Shown here one piece after another: positions 18,163 through 27,031 of a stretch of 64,000 nt of DNA. Every line of letters begins with the position of its first letter. Position 1 is the first letter of the stretch. The stretch comes from Mesorhizobium sp. SARCC-RB16n (GTDB taxonomy: Bacteria; Pseudomonadota; Alphaproteobacteria; Rhizobiales; Rhizobiaceae), in contig NZ_ML703294.1 in the NCBI RefSeq assembly GCF_008520305.1, positions 1 to 64,000 on the forward strand. The letters are read 5' to 3'. The notes beneath the pieces are model-generated. The model was not told the origin of the DNA and did not search any database. It saw only the letters and a list, made by a program, of their open reading frames with translations. Both the position numbers and the translations under genes were made by a program.

Positions 18163-18223
18163 ATTTCCCCCAGGGCCGATGCCAAGCATTGTCTCGGAAG
18201 CAACGCAGAGCGGGGAATTTGTC

Positions 18224-18382
18224 ATGCCGATCACCACCATCGTCGTTGTCGTGCTGATCCTTGTCCTTATCGGGGCAATTCCGGCCTGGCCGCACTCGCG
18301 CTCCTGGGGTTATGGACCTTCAGGCATTATCGGCGTGGTGCTGGTGATCGTCCTTGTGTTGCTGTTGCTGGGGCGGATCTGA
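18224..18382 (+). CDS. DUF3309 small membrane protein
   Basis: This 52-residue protein has two hydrophobic helices (about residues 4-20 and 33-51) joined by the short loop PAWPHSRSWGYGPSG. That loop and the overall layout are the signature of DUF3309, a family of tiny membrane proteins in alpha- and betaproteobacteria with no known function. The ATG at 18224 follows CGGGGA. It sits just after the RND terminator, so it has its own promoter. It is convergent with the NmrA-like gene on the other strand. Confidence 0.8.
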   Translation: MPITTIVVVVLILVLIGAIPAWPHSRSWGYGPSGIIGVVLVIVLVLLLLGRI

Positions 18383-18427
18383 GCGGCCACCTCATCCATC
18401 GATAGCGGCTGCTGGCCGCGACGCGCC

Positions 18428-19387
18428 TCAGGCAGCTTTCGCGGCGCCATTCATGGTGGCTATGCCGATATCCTCGAGCGCCTCGGCAACCGCCTGGTCG
18501 AGCGGCGTGTGGGGAATTTCGCCGATGATGCCTTCCAGCCGCGTCGAGACCAACCGGTGCGGCTCGAAGCGCAGGTATGACATAGAGACGATCTCTTTCC
18601 ACATTGCCACGAAAGGGCTGCCGGCGCGCAGTACCCACCAGGGCATCGCGGTCATCTTGAGCTGATGGCCGACGGCCTTCTCGGCGGCGGCCTTCATCTC
18701 GAGATCGGTGACGGCGTGGCCGGGGAAGTTCAGCGCCTCATAGAAGCCGAGCTTGTCGAGATTGCGGGCCAGCGCGACGAAACCGACGGCGAAGTCCGGC
18801 AGATAAGCCCATTCATGCACGAGGTCGGCCGGACCAGGTGCCGTGTAGATGCCCTTGTCGATCTTGGCGGCGACGACCAGGTCGAACCACGAGCCGCTGC
18901 CGGCGCCGCCGAAGAAATCGCCGGCGCGCAGAAGGATGGTGCGCACCCGGCCGGCCTCGGCCTCAAGGCGGAACAAATCCTCCATTGCGCAGCGAATGCG
19001 GCCTTTTTCAGTGGTCGGGTGGAAGGGGGTGTCTTCCGTGATCACCGCCGGCATTGGCGAGCCGTAGTTGTAGACGGTGCCGGGGAAGAGGTGCAGCGCG
19101 CCGTTAGCATGGCAGGCGGCCATGACATTCTGCGCCATCGGCAGGCACTTGCCCCAATCGGTGTAAATCGGGTTCAGGCCGTTGAAGATGATGTCGACGC
19201 CTTGCGTGGCGCGGATTAGCGACTGGCGGTCCAGCGCATCGCCGGCAACCGCGGTGGCGCCTGCGAGTTCGGCCGGCACCTTGCCGGTGCGGGTGACGGT
19301 GCGGACGTCGAAGCCGGCGTCGATGAAGGCTTTGGCAACCACGCGGCCGAGCCGGCCGTTGGCGCCGAGGATTGCGATCTTGCTCAT
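18428..19387 (-). CDS. NmrA/SDR-type NAD(P)-binding epimerase-like protein
   Basis: This 319-residue protein has a Rossmann-fold start (IAILGANGRLGRVVAKAF) typical of extended or atypical short-chain dehydrogenases. Its GxxGxxG motif is at residues 7-13. The YxxxK pair of active SDRs is not obvious, as in NmrA-like NAD(P)-binding sensor proteins, so it may be an epimerase, reductase or redox sensor. The ATG at 19387 is preceded by AAGGAG. It is divergent from a LysR-type regulator that probably controls it. Confidence 0.8.
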   Translation of the reverse strand: MSKIAILGANGRLGRVVAKAFIDAGFDVRTVTRTGKVPAELAGATAVAGDALDRQSLIRATQGVDIIFNGLNPIYTDWGKCLPMAQNVMAACHANGALHLFPGTVYNYGSPMPAVITEDTPFHPTTEKGRIRCAMEDLFRLEAEAGRVRTILLRAGDFFGGAGSGSWFDLVVAAKIDKGIYTAPGPADLVHEWAYLPDFAVGFVALARNLDKLGFYEALNFPGHAVTDLEMKAAAEKAVGHQLKMTAMPWWVLRAGSPFVAMWKEIVSMSYLRFEPHRLVSTRLEGIIGEIPHTPLDQAVAEALEDIGIATMNGAAKAA

Positions 19388-19470
19388 TTCAGGTCTCCTT
19401 GTTGGTGTTTGCAGCCCGAATATGATCGCATCAATCACGAATGAAAATTGACTAGTATTGGCGTTCTGAT

Positions 19471-19484
19471 ATTCAAAATTGAAT
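19471..19484. promoter_or_regulatory. Palindrome overlapping the LysR-gene start codon
   Basis: ATTCAA-AA-TTGAAT is a perfect palindrome whose right arm runs into the ATG of the LysR-type gene at 19483. It has the T-N11-A form expected of LysR boxes. A related word (ATGAAAATTGA) lies about 30 bases further towards the divergent gene. This suggests autoregulation and joint control of both genes. Confidence 0.5.
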
Positions 19485-20397
19485 GACTGATATCGATTGG
19501 AATCTGATCAAGAGCTTTGTCACCGTGGCCGAAACCGGCAGCCTGTCGGCTGCCGCGCGCAAGCTCTCGGCGAGCCAGCCGACGCTTGGTCGTCACGTCG
19601 CGGAGTTGGAACAGGCGCTCGGCGTTACCTTGTTCCGGCGCGGACGGCGCGGTTATGAACTGACGGAAGCCGGCAGCACGCTGTTCGAACGCGGCAAGGC
19701 CGTGAGCGAACAGGCGAGCGCCTTCTCATTGCTCGCGCTGGGCTCGGTCGAGGCGATCGAGGGCACGGTACGGATTGCCGCCAGCGAAGTGGTGGCGGCC
19801 TATGTGCTGCCAGCCATGATGGCAAGGCTCGGCATCGAGGAGCCCGGTATCGAGGTCGAGATCGTTGCGTCGAACCAGGTCGAGAACCTGCTGCGTCGCG
19901 ACGCCGACATCGCCATTCGCATGGTCAAGCCAGCCCAGAATGAACTGGTGGCGCGCAAGGTCTGCGATATCGCGCTCTGTGCCTGCGCTGCCGTATCCTA
20001 TCTCGACAGGTGCGGGCGTCCACTAAGGCCGGCCGATCTCGTCAATCACGCCCTGATCGGCTTCGATCGCAGTGACGAGATAATCCGAGGCTTTTCCCAG
20101 CATGGCATCCCGGTCACCCGAAACAGTTTTCGTTTCAGGGCCGACAACCAGATCGTACTGTGGGAAGCGGTGCGGGCGGGAAACGGCATTGGTCTTGGCC
20201 AGGAGCCGCTGGCCGACCGCGATCCGCTGGTGGAAAAGGTGTTGCCCGGCCTGCCGTTACCTGCCCTGCCGGTGTGGCTGGCGATGCACCGCGACGTGCG
20301 CGGCAGCGTGCGCATCCGCCGCGTGGCCGACTTTCTCCATGAGGAGTTGAAGCGCTATTCGGCAGGGGCCGCGTCGGGGGCGAATTCGGCGCGGTGA
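19483..20397 (+). CDS. LysR-family transcriptional regulator
   Basis: This 304-residue LysR-type regulator has an N-terminal winged helix-turn-helix at about residues 4-63 (SLSAAARKLSASQPTLGRHV) and a periplasmic-binding-protein-like effector domain from about 90 to 295. The start fits the family exactly, yet no Shine-Dalgarno is visible before the ATG, where an AT-rich palindrome lies instead; translation may be leaderless or weak. It is divergent from the NmrA-like gene (95 bases between), its likely target. Its 3' end overlaps the convergent MFS gene by 43 bases. Confidence 0.9.
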   Translation: MTDIDWNLIKSFVTVAETGSLSAAARKLSASQPTLGRHVAELEQALGVTLFRRGRRGYELTEAGSTLFERGKAVSEQASAFSLLALGSVEAIEGTVRIAASEVVAAYVLPAMMARLGIEEPGIEVEIVASNQVENLLRRDADIAIRMVKPAQNELVARKVCDIALCACAAVSYLDRCGRPLRPADLVNHALIGFDRSDEIIRGFSQHGIPVTRNSFRFRADNQIVLWEAVRAGNGIGLGQEPLADRDPLVEKVLPGLPLPALPVWLAMHRDVRGSVRIRRVADFLHEELKRYSAGAASGANSAR

Positions 20398-21536
20398 GCC
20401 AATCCGGCCATCAGAAGGACGACGATCAGCAGGCCCGCCATGGCGATGAAGATCGGGCCGAAGCTGAAATGTTCGGCAACGAAGCCGATCGCCGACGGCG
20501 CCACCAGAATGCCGGAATAACCCATGGTGGTGACGACGCTCATGCCGGTGCCCGACGACATGCCTTCCTGGTTGCCGCCGGCCGAAAAGATGATCGGCAC
20601 CATGTTGGCGATGCCGAAGCCGCACAGCGCAAAGGCTGATACGGCGAGCCAGGGCGACGGCGACAGGCCGGCGATCAGCATGCCGGCGGCGGCGAATACA
20701 GCCGACCCGCGCAGCGTCGTCACTGCGCCGAAGCGGTTGCGGACGCCATCGCCGAAAAAGCGCATGATCGCCATGACGCCGGAAAAGGCGGCGTAGGCAA
20801 GGCCGGCGACGGCGAGGTCGGCGCCGAGTTCCTGCCGCAGATACAGCGCCGCCCAGTCGAGCACCGCGCCTTCGGAAATCATCGTCAGCAGGGCCATCAG
20901 GCCGATCAGGTAGACCAATGGGTTTGCCGGCAAAGTAAATTTATGATGCTCGGCCGCCTGCGGCCTGTTTTCGGCCACGATATGGGGGACCGCCACCGCG
21001 ATTGCCGCGAAGGCAAGCGCGGTCACCACCGAGGCATGGGCGAGATGGCCATAAGTCTGGATAGCAAAGCCGCCAAGGGCGCCGCCGGCGAAACCGCCGA
21101 GGCTCCAGAAGCCGTGCGAGGAGGACATGATGGCGCGCCCCAGCCGCCGTTCCACCACTACCGCATTGGCATTCATGGCGACATCCATGCCGCCGATCGA
21201 GCCGCCGAAGACGAACATGGCGACGGCCGCCAGCGGCACGTTGGGCGCCAGCGCCACGATAAGCAGGCCGAGGCTACCGCACAGGCCGAACCAGCGCAGC
21301 ACGGTGCGCGAGCCATGTCTGGAGATCAGGTGGCCGCACCACGTCATGGCGGTGACCGCGCCGGCGCCGAACAAAAGGATCAGCAGGCCGAGCGTGAATT
21401 TCGAGATGTCCAGCCGCGTCAGGAACACCGGAATCTGCGGCGCCCAGCTGCCGGTCAGGAAGCCATTGGCAAGGAAAATGGCCGCAACGGCCCATCGGCC
21501 GCGAATGGCAGTCTGCATGGCGTTCGACGCGTTCAT
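20355..21536 (-). CDS. MFS transporter (fucose permease/YbjJ-like)
   Basis: This 393-residue major facilitator has twelve predicted hydrophobic segments and the family feature GAGAVTAMTWCGHLISRHGSR in the loop between helices 2 and 3. The opening (FLANGFLTGSWAPQIPVFLT) resembles YbjJ/FHS-type transporters, whose substrates are mostly unknown sugars or export substrates. It is convergent with the LysR gene and overlaps it by 43 bases. DUF1244 follows downstream on the same strand only in the sense of position; a promoter for this gene must lie in the 100 bases beyond 21536. Confidence 0.87.
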   Translation of the reverse strand: MNASNAMQTAIRGRWAVAAIFLANGFLTGSWAPQIPVFLTRLDISKFTLGLLILLFGAGAVTAMTWCGHLISRHGSRTVLRWFGLCGSLGLLIVALAPNVPLAAVAMFVFGGSIGGMDVAMNANAVVVERRLGRAIMSSSHGFWSLGGFAGGALGGFAIQTYGHLAHASVVTALAFAAIAVAVPHIVAENRPQAAEHHKFTLPANPLVYLIGLMALLTMISEGAVLDWAALYLRQELGADLAVAGLAYAAFSGVMAIMRFFGDGVRNRFGAVTTLRGSAVFAAAGMLIAGLSPSPWLAVSAFALCGFGIANMVPIIFSAGGNQEGMSSGTGMSVVTTMGYSGILVAPSAIGFVAEHFSFGPIFIAMAGLLIVVLLMAGLAHRAEFAPDAAPAE

Positions 21537-21634
21537 AGGCGAATCCGGTCAGAAAATGGCTTTGCGCGGCAAATTAGATCGATTCAATTTTCAGTCAAGC
21601 GCTCTTGTGGGAAAGCATTTGGGCCAAAACGGAC

Positions 21635-21943
21635 TCAGTGATCCTTGGGACGCCTGGCTTCGAATTCGGCCTTCTTGGCGTCCGAAGCCTCTGTCTGGTT
21701 GAGTGCCTGCCATTCGGCATAAGGCATGCCGTAGACGATCTCGCGCGACTGGTCCTTGCCGAGGTCGACGCCTTCCGCATTGGCCGCCTCGCGGTACCAG
21801 TTCGACAGGCAGTTGCGGCAGAAGCCGGCGAGGTTCATCAGGTCTATGTTCTGCACGTCGCTGCGTTCGCGCAAATGCGTCACCAGCCGGCGAAAGGCGG
21901 CGGCCTCGAAGTCGCGCTTCTGTTCGTCGCTGAGTTCGGTCAT
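21635..21943 (-). CDS. DUF1244 family protein
   Basis: This 102-residue cytoplasmic protein belongs to DUF1244, a small helical family widespread in proteobacteria with unknown function. The characteristic core GFCRNCLSNWYREAANAEG (about residues 41-59) contains two cysteines three residues apart, and IVYGMPYAEW follows. It starts 18 bases downstream of the N-formylglutamate amidohydrolase stop and is very likely co-transcribed with it. Confidence 0.88.
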   Translation of the reverse strand: MTELSDEQKRDFEAAAFRRLVTHLRERSDVQNIDLMNLAGFCRNCLSNWYREAANAEGVDLGKDQSREIVYGMPYAEWQALNQTEASDAKKAEFEARRPKDH

Positions 21944-21961
21944 CGTAACGTCCTTTCGGTC

Positions 21962-22759
21962 TTACAGCGGCCCGGAGCGCGAGCCGAATTGCTTGACCTC
22001 GTGTATATCGGCACGGCGGTCGATCGCGTCAACGATCGGAGCCAGCCGCCCGGCCCAGGCGAGAATGCCCTGCTGGTCCGCTATCAGGTCCTGGCGGATT
22101 TCGAGCAACGCGTGGGCATAGCCATTGACGATGGCGTGCTTGAACATGGTGTCGCCGCGCAGCGCGCCGTCATAGGGTTCGTTGTCGCCGACGATAAGTC
22201 TCTGGTCCTCAGCCAGCATGTCGATCAACGGCCGCGCCACCCGATCGTCCTTGTCCCAGAGGATGCCGACATGCCAGGGGCGCTGTCTGCCCTGCATGGC
22301 CGGCGTGAAGGAGTGCACCGAGAAGATGAAGGGCGCCTTCCCGGCGGCTTGAGCGACCGACGCAATCATGGCGCCGACCGCATCGTGATAGGGACGGTAG
22401 AAGCGATCAAGCCGCCTTTCGCGTTCCTCCCGCGCCAGGGGATAATTTCCCGGAATAATGGTGCCGTCGTAGAGCTGGCGAATGAGGGTTGGATCGTCCT
22501 CGCCGCGGTTGGGATCGATCAGCAGCCGCGAGAAATTGGCGAGCACCGCAGGCGCATCCAGCAGAGCCGCCAGTTCGCGCGTCACCGCCTCGACGCCGAT
22601 ATCATAGGCGATATGGCGATCGAACTCGGTCGCCGGCAGTCCCAGGCTGCCATACTCCTCGGGCAGGTCGCGGCGAGCATGATCGGCCAGAAGCACGATG
22701 CCTCGCTTGCGGTCGCCCTCGACGATATCGAAGGGCGCGAAAACTGTGGATCGGGTCAT
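21962..22759 (-). CDS. N-formylglutamate amidohydrolase family protein
   Basis: This 265-residue zinc-dependent hydrolase is of the family that releases formate from N-formylglutamate (HutG-like). Family features include DHARRDLPEEYGSLGL near the start, NFSRLLIDPNRGEDD and the metal-site-like IFSVHSFTP in the middle. It is not next to histidine-degradation genes, so the actual substrate may be another N-acyl or formyl compound. It heads a two-gene minus-strand unit with DUF1244 and is divergent from DUF1036-pykA. Confidence 0.85.
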   Translation of the reverse strand: MTRSTVFAPFDIVEGDRKRGIVLLADHARRDLPEEYGSLGLPATEFDRHIAYDIGVEAVTRELAALLDAPAVLANFSRLLIDPNRGEDDPTLIRQLYDGTIIPGNYPLAREERERRLDRFYRPYHDAVGAMIASVAQAAGKAPFIFSVHSFTPAMQGRQRPWHVGILWDKDDRVARPLIDMLAEDQRLIVGDNEPYDGALRGDTMFKHAIVNGYAHALLEIRQDLIADQQGILAWAGRLAPIVDAIDRRADIHEVKQFGSRSGPL

Positions 22760-22975
22760 TGGCGGAAAATGGTCGTTCGCTGGCTTTGGGGGGAGGATGC
22801 TATCGTCATTCCACGAAGACGACGCGTGCGCAATGCCGTTGTTTGGCCAAGGTTTCCCGGGAAATCTGGCAAGAGGCGACGGATCATGCGCCGGGAGCCT
22901 TCCTAAATCGATTGGAATTGGACAAAACGGCGCGTTGACATGCGGCCGGACTTTTCCGAAAAGGGGCGCAGAGAG

Positions 22976-23494
22976 ATGCTGATGTGGTTCTTAAGGGGTT
23001 TTGGAATGGGTTCCGCCGGCAGGCAGGGCATGCGCTCTGCCTTTGCCATGCCGCTCCTGATCCTGACCGTTGGCGTGTCGGCAATGGTCATGGCCTCGCC
23101 GGCGCACGCCGATTTCCGCGTCTGCAACGCCACGCAGAACCTGGTCGGCGTCGGCATCGGCTATCGTGCCAAGGCCGGCTGGATCACCGAGGGCTGGTGG
23201 CACATCGAAGGATCGAGCTGCAAGACGTTGATCGAAGGGCCGCTGTCATCAAGGTTTTACTATCTTTATGCAGAAGACGCGGAGCGCGGTGGGCGCTGGG
23301 ACGGCCCGATCAACATGTGCGTGGCTGAAAAAGAGTTCAAGATCGCCGGCGTAAGCGACTGCGTCGCCCGGGGCTTCCAGCGCGCCGGATTCCAGGAATA
23401 TGACACGGGCGAGCAGGCAAGCTGGATGGTCCAGCTCACCGATGAGCCCGCAACGGGAGGCGCCCCAGCCGCCCCGGGAACGAACAGTCAATGA
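22976..23494 (+). CDS. DUF1036 exported protein
   Basis: This 172-residue protein has an N-terminal signal peptide (LLILTVGVSAMVMASPAHA) and a DUF1036 domain from about residue 45 (FRVCNATQNLVGVGIGYR) to 160. DUF1036 proteins are small exported proteins of unknown function in alphaproteobacteria. Four cysteines in the mature part could form two disulfides. The ATG at 22976 has AAGGGG nine bases upstream; a start at 22940 adds twelve residues. Its stop codon overlaps the pyruvate kinase start by four bases, so the two genes are translationally coupled. Confidence 0.85.
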   Translation: MLMWFLRGFGMGSAGRQGMRSAFAMPLLILTVGVSAMVMASPAHADFRVCNATQNLVGVGIGYRAKAGWITEGWWHIEGSSCKTLIEGPLSSRFYYLYAEDAERGGRWDGPINMCVAEKEFKIAGVSDCVARGFQRAGFQEYDTGEQASWMVQLTDEPATGGAPAAPGTNSQ

Positions 23495-24924
23495 GACGTA
23501 GCCGCAAGGTCAAGATCCTCGCCACCATCGGTCCGGCCTCCTCGTCCGAGGAGATGCTGAAGAAGCTGTTCGAAGCCGGTGCGGATGTCTTCCGCATCAA
23601 TATGAGCCATACCGATCATGAGCTGATGCGCACCCTGGTCGCCCGCATCCGCGCCGTCGAGGAAAAAGTTGGCCGGCCGATAGGCATCCTGGCCGACCTG
23701 CAAGGTCCGAAGCTGCGCGTCGGCAAGTTCGCCAATGGCAAGGAAGTGCTGACGCTAGGCCAGACCTTCACGCTCGACGACAATCCCGAGCCTGGTACCT
23801 CGATCAGGGTCTACCTGCCCCATCCGGAAATCCTGAGCTCGGTCGAGGCTGGCCATCGCCTCCTGATCGATGACGGCAAGCTCGAGCTGAAGGCGGTGAA
23901 GAGCGACGGAAAGTCGATCGTCTGCACCGTCATTGCCGGCACCACCATTTCCGACAAGAAGGGCGTCAGCCTGCCCGATACCGACCTGCCGGTCGGTGCG
24001 CTGACCGAGAAGGACCGCAAGGATCTCGACGCTGTGCTGGCGACTGGCGTCGACTGGGTCGCGCTGTCTTTCGTGCAGCGGCCGGAAGACCTGGCCGAAG
24101 CGCGCAAGATCGCGCGCGGCCGCGCGCTCATCATGGCCAAGATCGAAAAGCCGCAGGCCGTCGCCCGGCTGGCCGAGATCATCGAATTGTCCGACGCGCT
24201 GATGGTCGCCCGCGGCGATCTCGGCGTCGAGATGCCGCTGGAAGCCGTGCCCGGCATCCAGAAGCAGATCACGCGCGCCGCGCGCCGCGCCGGCAAGCCG
24301 GTGGTGATCGCCACGCAGATGCTGGAATCGATGATCACCGCCCCGGTGCCGACCCGCGCCGAGGTCTCCGACGTTTCGATCGCCGTCTTCGAAGGCGCCG
24401 ACGCCATCATGCTGTCGGCGGAATCGGCGGCAGGCGCCTATCCGGTCGAGGCGGTTGCCATGATGAACCGCATCGCCGCCAAAGTCGAAACAGATCCGAC
24501 TTATGCCGGCATCATCAATGCACAGCGTTCGGAGCCGGAGGCGACCGGCGCCGATGCCATTTCGCTGGCCGCCCGTGAAATCGCCGAAACGCTGAAACTG
24601 TCGGCGATCGTCACCTACACGGCATCAGGGACCACCGGCCTGCGCGCAGCGCGTGAGCGCCCGCAGGTGCCGATCATCGCGCTGTCGCCGATCCTCAACA
24701 CCGCCCGGCGGCTGTCGCTTCTGTGGGGTACGCATTGCGTCGTATCGCCAGATGCCACCGATCTCGACGACATGGTCAACCGCGCCTGCCGCATCGCGCT
24801 GGAAGAGGAATTCGGCAAGCCGGGCGATCGCGTCATCATCACCGCCGGCGTGCCGCTCAGGACGCCGGGGTCGACCAACATGCTGCGCATCGCCTATGTC
24901 GGATCGGAAACAGCCGGCCGATAG
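23491..24924 (+). CDS. pykA: Pyruvate kinase
   Basis: This 477-residue enzyme makes ATP and pyruvate from phosphoenolpyruvate and ADP. It begins with KILATIGPASSS and FRINMSHTD, contains the active-site signature IMAKIEKPQAV around residue 215, and has GDLGVEMPLE and ATQMLESM further on. It ends with the usual regulatory C-terminal domain (ATGTTGLRAAR-like TASGTTGLRAAR). The start codon overlaps the DUF1036 stop (ATGA). A hairpin lies about 50 bases past the stop. Confidence 0.97.
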   Translation: MRRSRKVKILATIGPASSSEEMLKKLFEAGADVFRINMSHTDHELMRTLVARIRAVEEKVGRPIGILADLQGPKLRVGKFANGKEVLTLGQTFTLDDNPEPGTSIRVYLPHPEILSSVEAGHRLLIDDGKLELKAVKSDGKSIVCTVIAGTTISDKKGVSLPDTDLPVGALTEKDRKDLDAVLATGVDWVALSFVQRPEDLAEARKIARGRALIMAKIEKPQAVARLAEIIELSDALMVARGDLGVEMPLEAVPGIQKQITRAARRAGKPVVIATQMLESMITAPVPTRAEVSDVSIAVFEGADAIMLSAESAAGAYPVEAVAMMNRIAAKVETDPTYAGIINAQRSEPEATGADAISLAAREIAETLKLSAIVTYTASGTTGLRAARERPQVPIIALSPILNTARRLSLLWGTHCVVSPDATDLDDMVNRACRIALEEEFGKPGDRVIITAGVPLRTPGSTNMLRIAYVGSETAGR

Positions 24925-24972
24925 TCTCCTCCTTCTCGGCAGAAGCGCAGAACACACTGTTGCCGCGATACA

Positions 24973-25004
24973 ACAAAGGCCGGGACAATTATCCCCGCCT
25001 TTGT
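24973..25004 (+). terminator. Probable transcription terminator after pykA
   Basis: ACAAAGGC and GCCTTTGT pair around an inner GGG/CCC step and an eight-base loop, giving a stem of about eleven pairs with one mismatch. There is no long T-run after it, so the call is moderate. Confidence 0.5.
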
Positions 25005-25101
25005 CTCGACACAGGGTCGCCGTGATCACCGCTACAAGACGCGGTGAGGCGGCGTTAACAGTCGCCCTGCCTGAATTTCCCATCGCTTGAAAGTATATTG
25101 A

Positions 25102-25836
25102 ATGTCATTTGCCGTTTCACGCCGGTCCCTTCTGACCGGGCTTTCGCTCATTGGCGTTTCGACCATCTCCGCCTGTGCTCAACTGCCCAGGCAGTCGATC
25201 GGCTTGGCGAGTACGCCTGTCCCGGTCCCGCTCGAGCCGACGCCGGAAAAGGCGCCGATCGAAGCTGCCGCGCCTGAAGGGATCGCCCCGGCGTCGTCCG
25301 ACTACGCGGGCATGTACAGCGCGATCGAAGACGGCGGCCACGCGCTGCCGGCAATCCCGTTCGCCAAGGTCGACGGGCGGTTCCTGCGGCAGATCGTCGA
25401 CGATCCGACAGGCGAAAAACCCGGCACGCTCGTGGTCAATACGACGGACAAGTATCTTTACTGGGTGCTCAAAGACGGCAAGGCCATGCGCTACGGTGTC
25501 GGGCTGGGGCGCCAGGGCTATTCCTGGAAGGGCCGAGCGATCGTCCAGTGGAAACGCAAATGGCCGACCTGGACGCCGCCTTCGGCAATGATCCGCAGGG
25601 ATCCGAAGCTGGAAAAATGGCGACAGGGCATGCAGCCCGGCATCAGCAACCCGCTCGGGTCACGCGCGCTCTACATCTTCAAGGACGGCGTAGATACGCT
25701 TTACCGGATCCATGGGTCGCCGGACTGGAAATCGATCGGGAAATCCGCGTCGTCCGGCTGCGTGCGCATGTTCAACCAGGACGTGATGGACCTCTACGAC
25801 CGCGTTCCCGGCAAGACGCCGCTGCTGGTCATTTAG
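25102..25836 (+). CDS. L,D-transpeptidase (ErfK/YbiS/YcfS/YnhG family)
   Basis: This 244-residue exported enzyme cross-links peptidoglycan or attaches lipoproteins through 3-3 type bonds. The N-terminus SRRSLLTGLSLIGVSTISAC combines a twin-arginine-like pair with a lipobox (ISAC, Cys25), so it is probably a lipoprotein. The YkuD catalytic domain covers about residues 110-243. The catalytic triad region is HGSPDWKSIG followed by SASSGCVRM with the nucleophile cysteine. It stands alone with its own promoter and is convergent with the alpha/beta hydrolase gene. Confidence 0.93.
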   Translation: MSFAVSRRSLLTGLSLIGVSTISACAQLPRQSIGLASTPVPVPLEPTPEKAPIEAAAPEGIAPASSDYAGMYSAIEDGGHALPAIPFAKVDGRFLRQIVDDPTGEKPGTLVVNTTDKYLYWVLKDGKAMRYGVGLGRQGYSWKGRAIVQWKRKWPTWTPPSAMIRRDPKLEKWRQGMQPGISNPLGSRALYIFKDGVDTLYRIHGSPDWKSIGKSASSGCVRMFNQDVMDLYDRVPGKTPLLVI

Positions 25837-25892
25837 CATATGGCGCTGCGTGGCGGTGGCCTGGCATCCTGCCCGGAGCCCAAGGGCAGACC

Positions 25893-26960
25893 TCAGGTCG
25901 GCGCGAGTTCCGCTTCGGGTTCCTTGATGTCGGCGCATTTGCCCACGCCATAGGCGTCGGCGGCAATCCGTGCCTCCACCGTCCCGGCGATTGCTTCCAG
26001 GTCGATTTCCTTGCCGGCGACTTTCTCGATGGCGCCGACGACGAGGTCGGAGGCGATCCAGTCGGGTTTGTGACCGAGATTATGCACCCAGACGAGCTCG
26101 GCGCCTGAGATGTCGCGCACCAGACCAACGGAATGGATATGCGCGTAGACGACCTTGTCGCGGTCGCCGGAGATGACCACGGTCGGCGCCGTGATCTCTT
26201 TGTAATGCGGCGCGGCACCAAGCGCATACCGATAGAGCCCGGCGACGTCGGTGGCGTTGGCGCGGAAGGCCGATGGCCGCAGCACCAGCGGGATCGAGGC
26301 CTCGGCGAGGTAATTGTCCGGCACTTTGTTGGGCGAGAAGACGCAGCTCGTCGCATCCGCCATCTGCAGCATTCCCGCGGGATAGCTCAGGGTCTCGGAG
26401 AACAGCCGGCCGATCGCCGGAATGGTGGTCAGGTCGTAGTACCAGGACGTCGCGCCGCCCGGCCAGGGATGGCTCGCCGGCGCCAGGAAGACGAGGCCGA
26501 GCGTCTTGTCGGCATGCTCGCGGCCGAAAGCCGCCGTCACCACGCCGCCGAAGGAATGGCCGACAATGATGGCCTTGCCGATGCCGAGACGGCCCATCAG
26601 CAGGGAAATGGTGTTGGCCTGTGCCGACGGATCCTCATTGTTGCCCGGGCCGCGTCCCGACCAGCCGGCTCCCGGCCGGTCGAAGAACAGCATTTCGGCG
26701 CGGCCTTCGAGCAACGGCCTGAGCGGCAGCATCTGGTCTTTCAAATTGGCGCTGGCGCCATGGATGAAGACGATCGGAGGCAGATCCGCATTGGTCGCGG
26801 CTGGGATGTGGACATAGTGGATGCGGGCGCCGTCGACGTCGGCGAATTCGCCGACCGGCGGACCGCGGCGCTCGATCAGCCATGAGCCGACGCGGGTCAC
26901 GCCGGCAAGGGCAAGGACAAGCGCCATCAGGAAGGCGAGCACGGCATAGATCAGGTTCAT
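25893..26960 (-). CDS. Membrane-anchored alpha/beta hydrolase
   Basis: This 355-residue alpha/beta-hydrolase-fold protein has an N-terminal membrane helix at about residues 5-27 (AVLAFLMALVLALAGVTRV), so the enzyme is probably tethered to the inner membrane. The oxyanion segment HGASANLKD, the nucleophile elbow GHSFGGVV, a late aspartate (VISGDRDKVV) and HNLGHKPDW supplying the histidine form a full triad. Substrate is unknown; esterase, epoxide hydrolase or haloalkane dehalogenase activities all occur in this group. Confidence 0.85.
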   Translation of the reverse strand: MNLIYAVLAFLMALVLALAGVTRVGSWLIERRGPPVGEFADVDGARIHYVHIPAATNADLPPIVFIHGASANLKDQMLPLRPLLEGRAEMLFFDRPGAGWSGRGPGNNEDPSAQANTISLLMGRLGIGKAIIVGHSFGGVVTAAFGREHADKTLGLVFLAPASHPWPGGATSWYYDLTTIPAIGRLFSETLSYPAGMLQMADATSCVFSPNKVPDNYLAEASIPLVLRPSAFRANATDVAGLYRYALGAAPHYKEITAPTVVISGDRDKVVYAHIHSVGLVRDISGAELVWVHNLGHKPDWIASDLVVGAIEKVAGKEIDLEAIAGTVEARIAADAYGVGKCADIKEPEAELAPT

Positions 26961-27031
26961 GCGGGGATATACGGGCGTGAGGTGGGATTAGTTGTGGGGT
27001 AGGGAGTAGGCCAATGCTTATTGCCTAGTCT

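Noticed and set aside
16018-18240. 740-codon frame antisense to the RND pump
   Set aside because: His/Asp/Gln-rich composition without any domain; produced by the third-position GC bias of the real gene.
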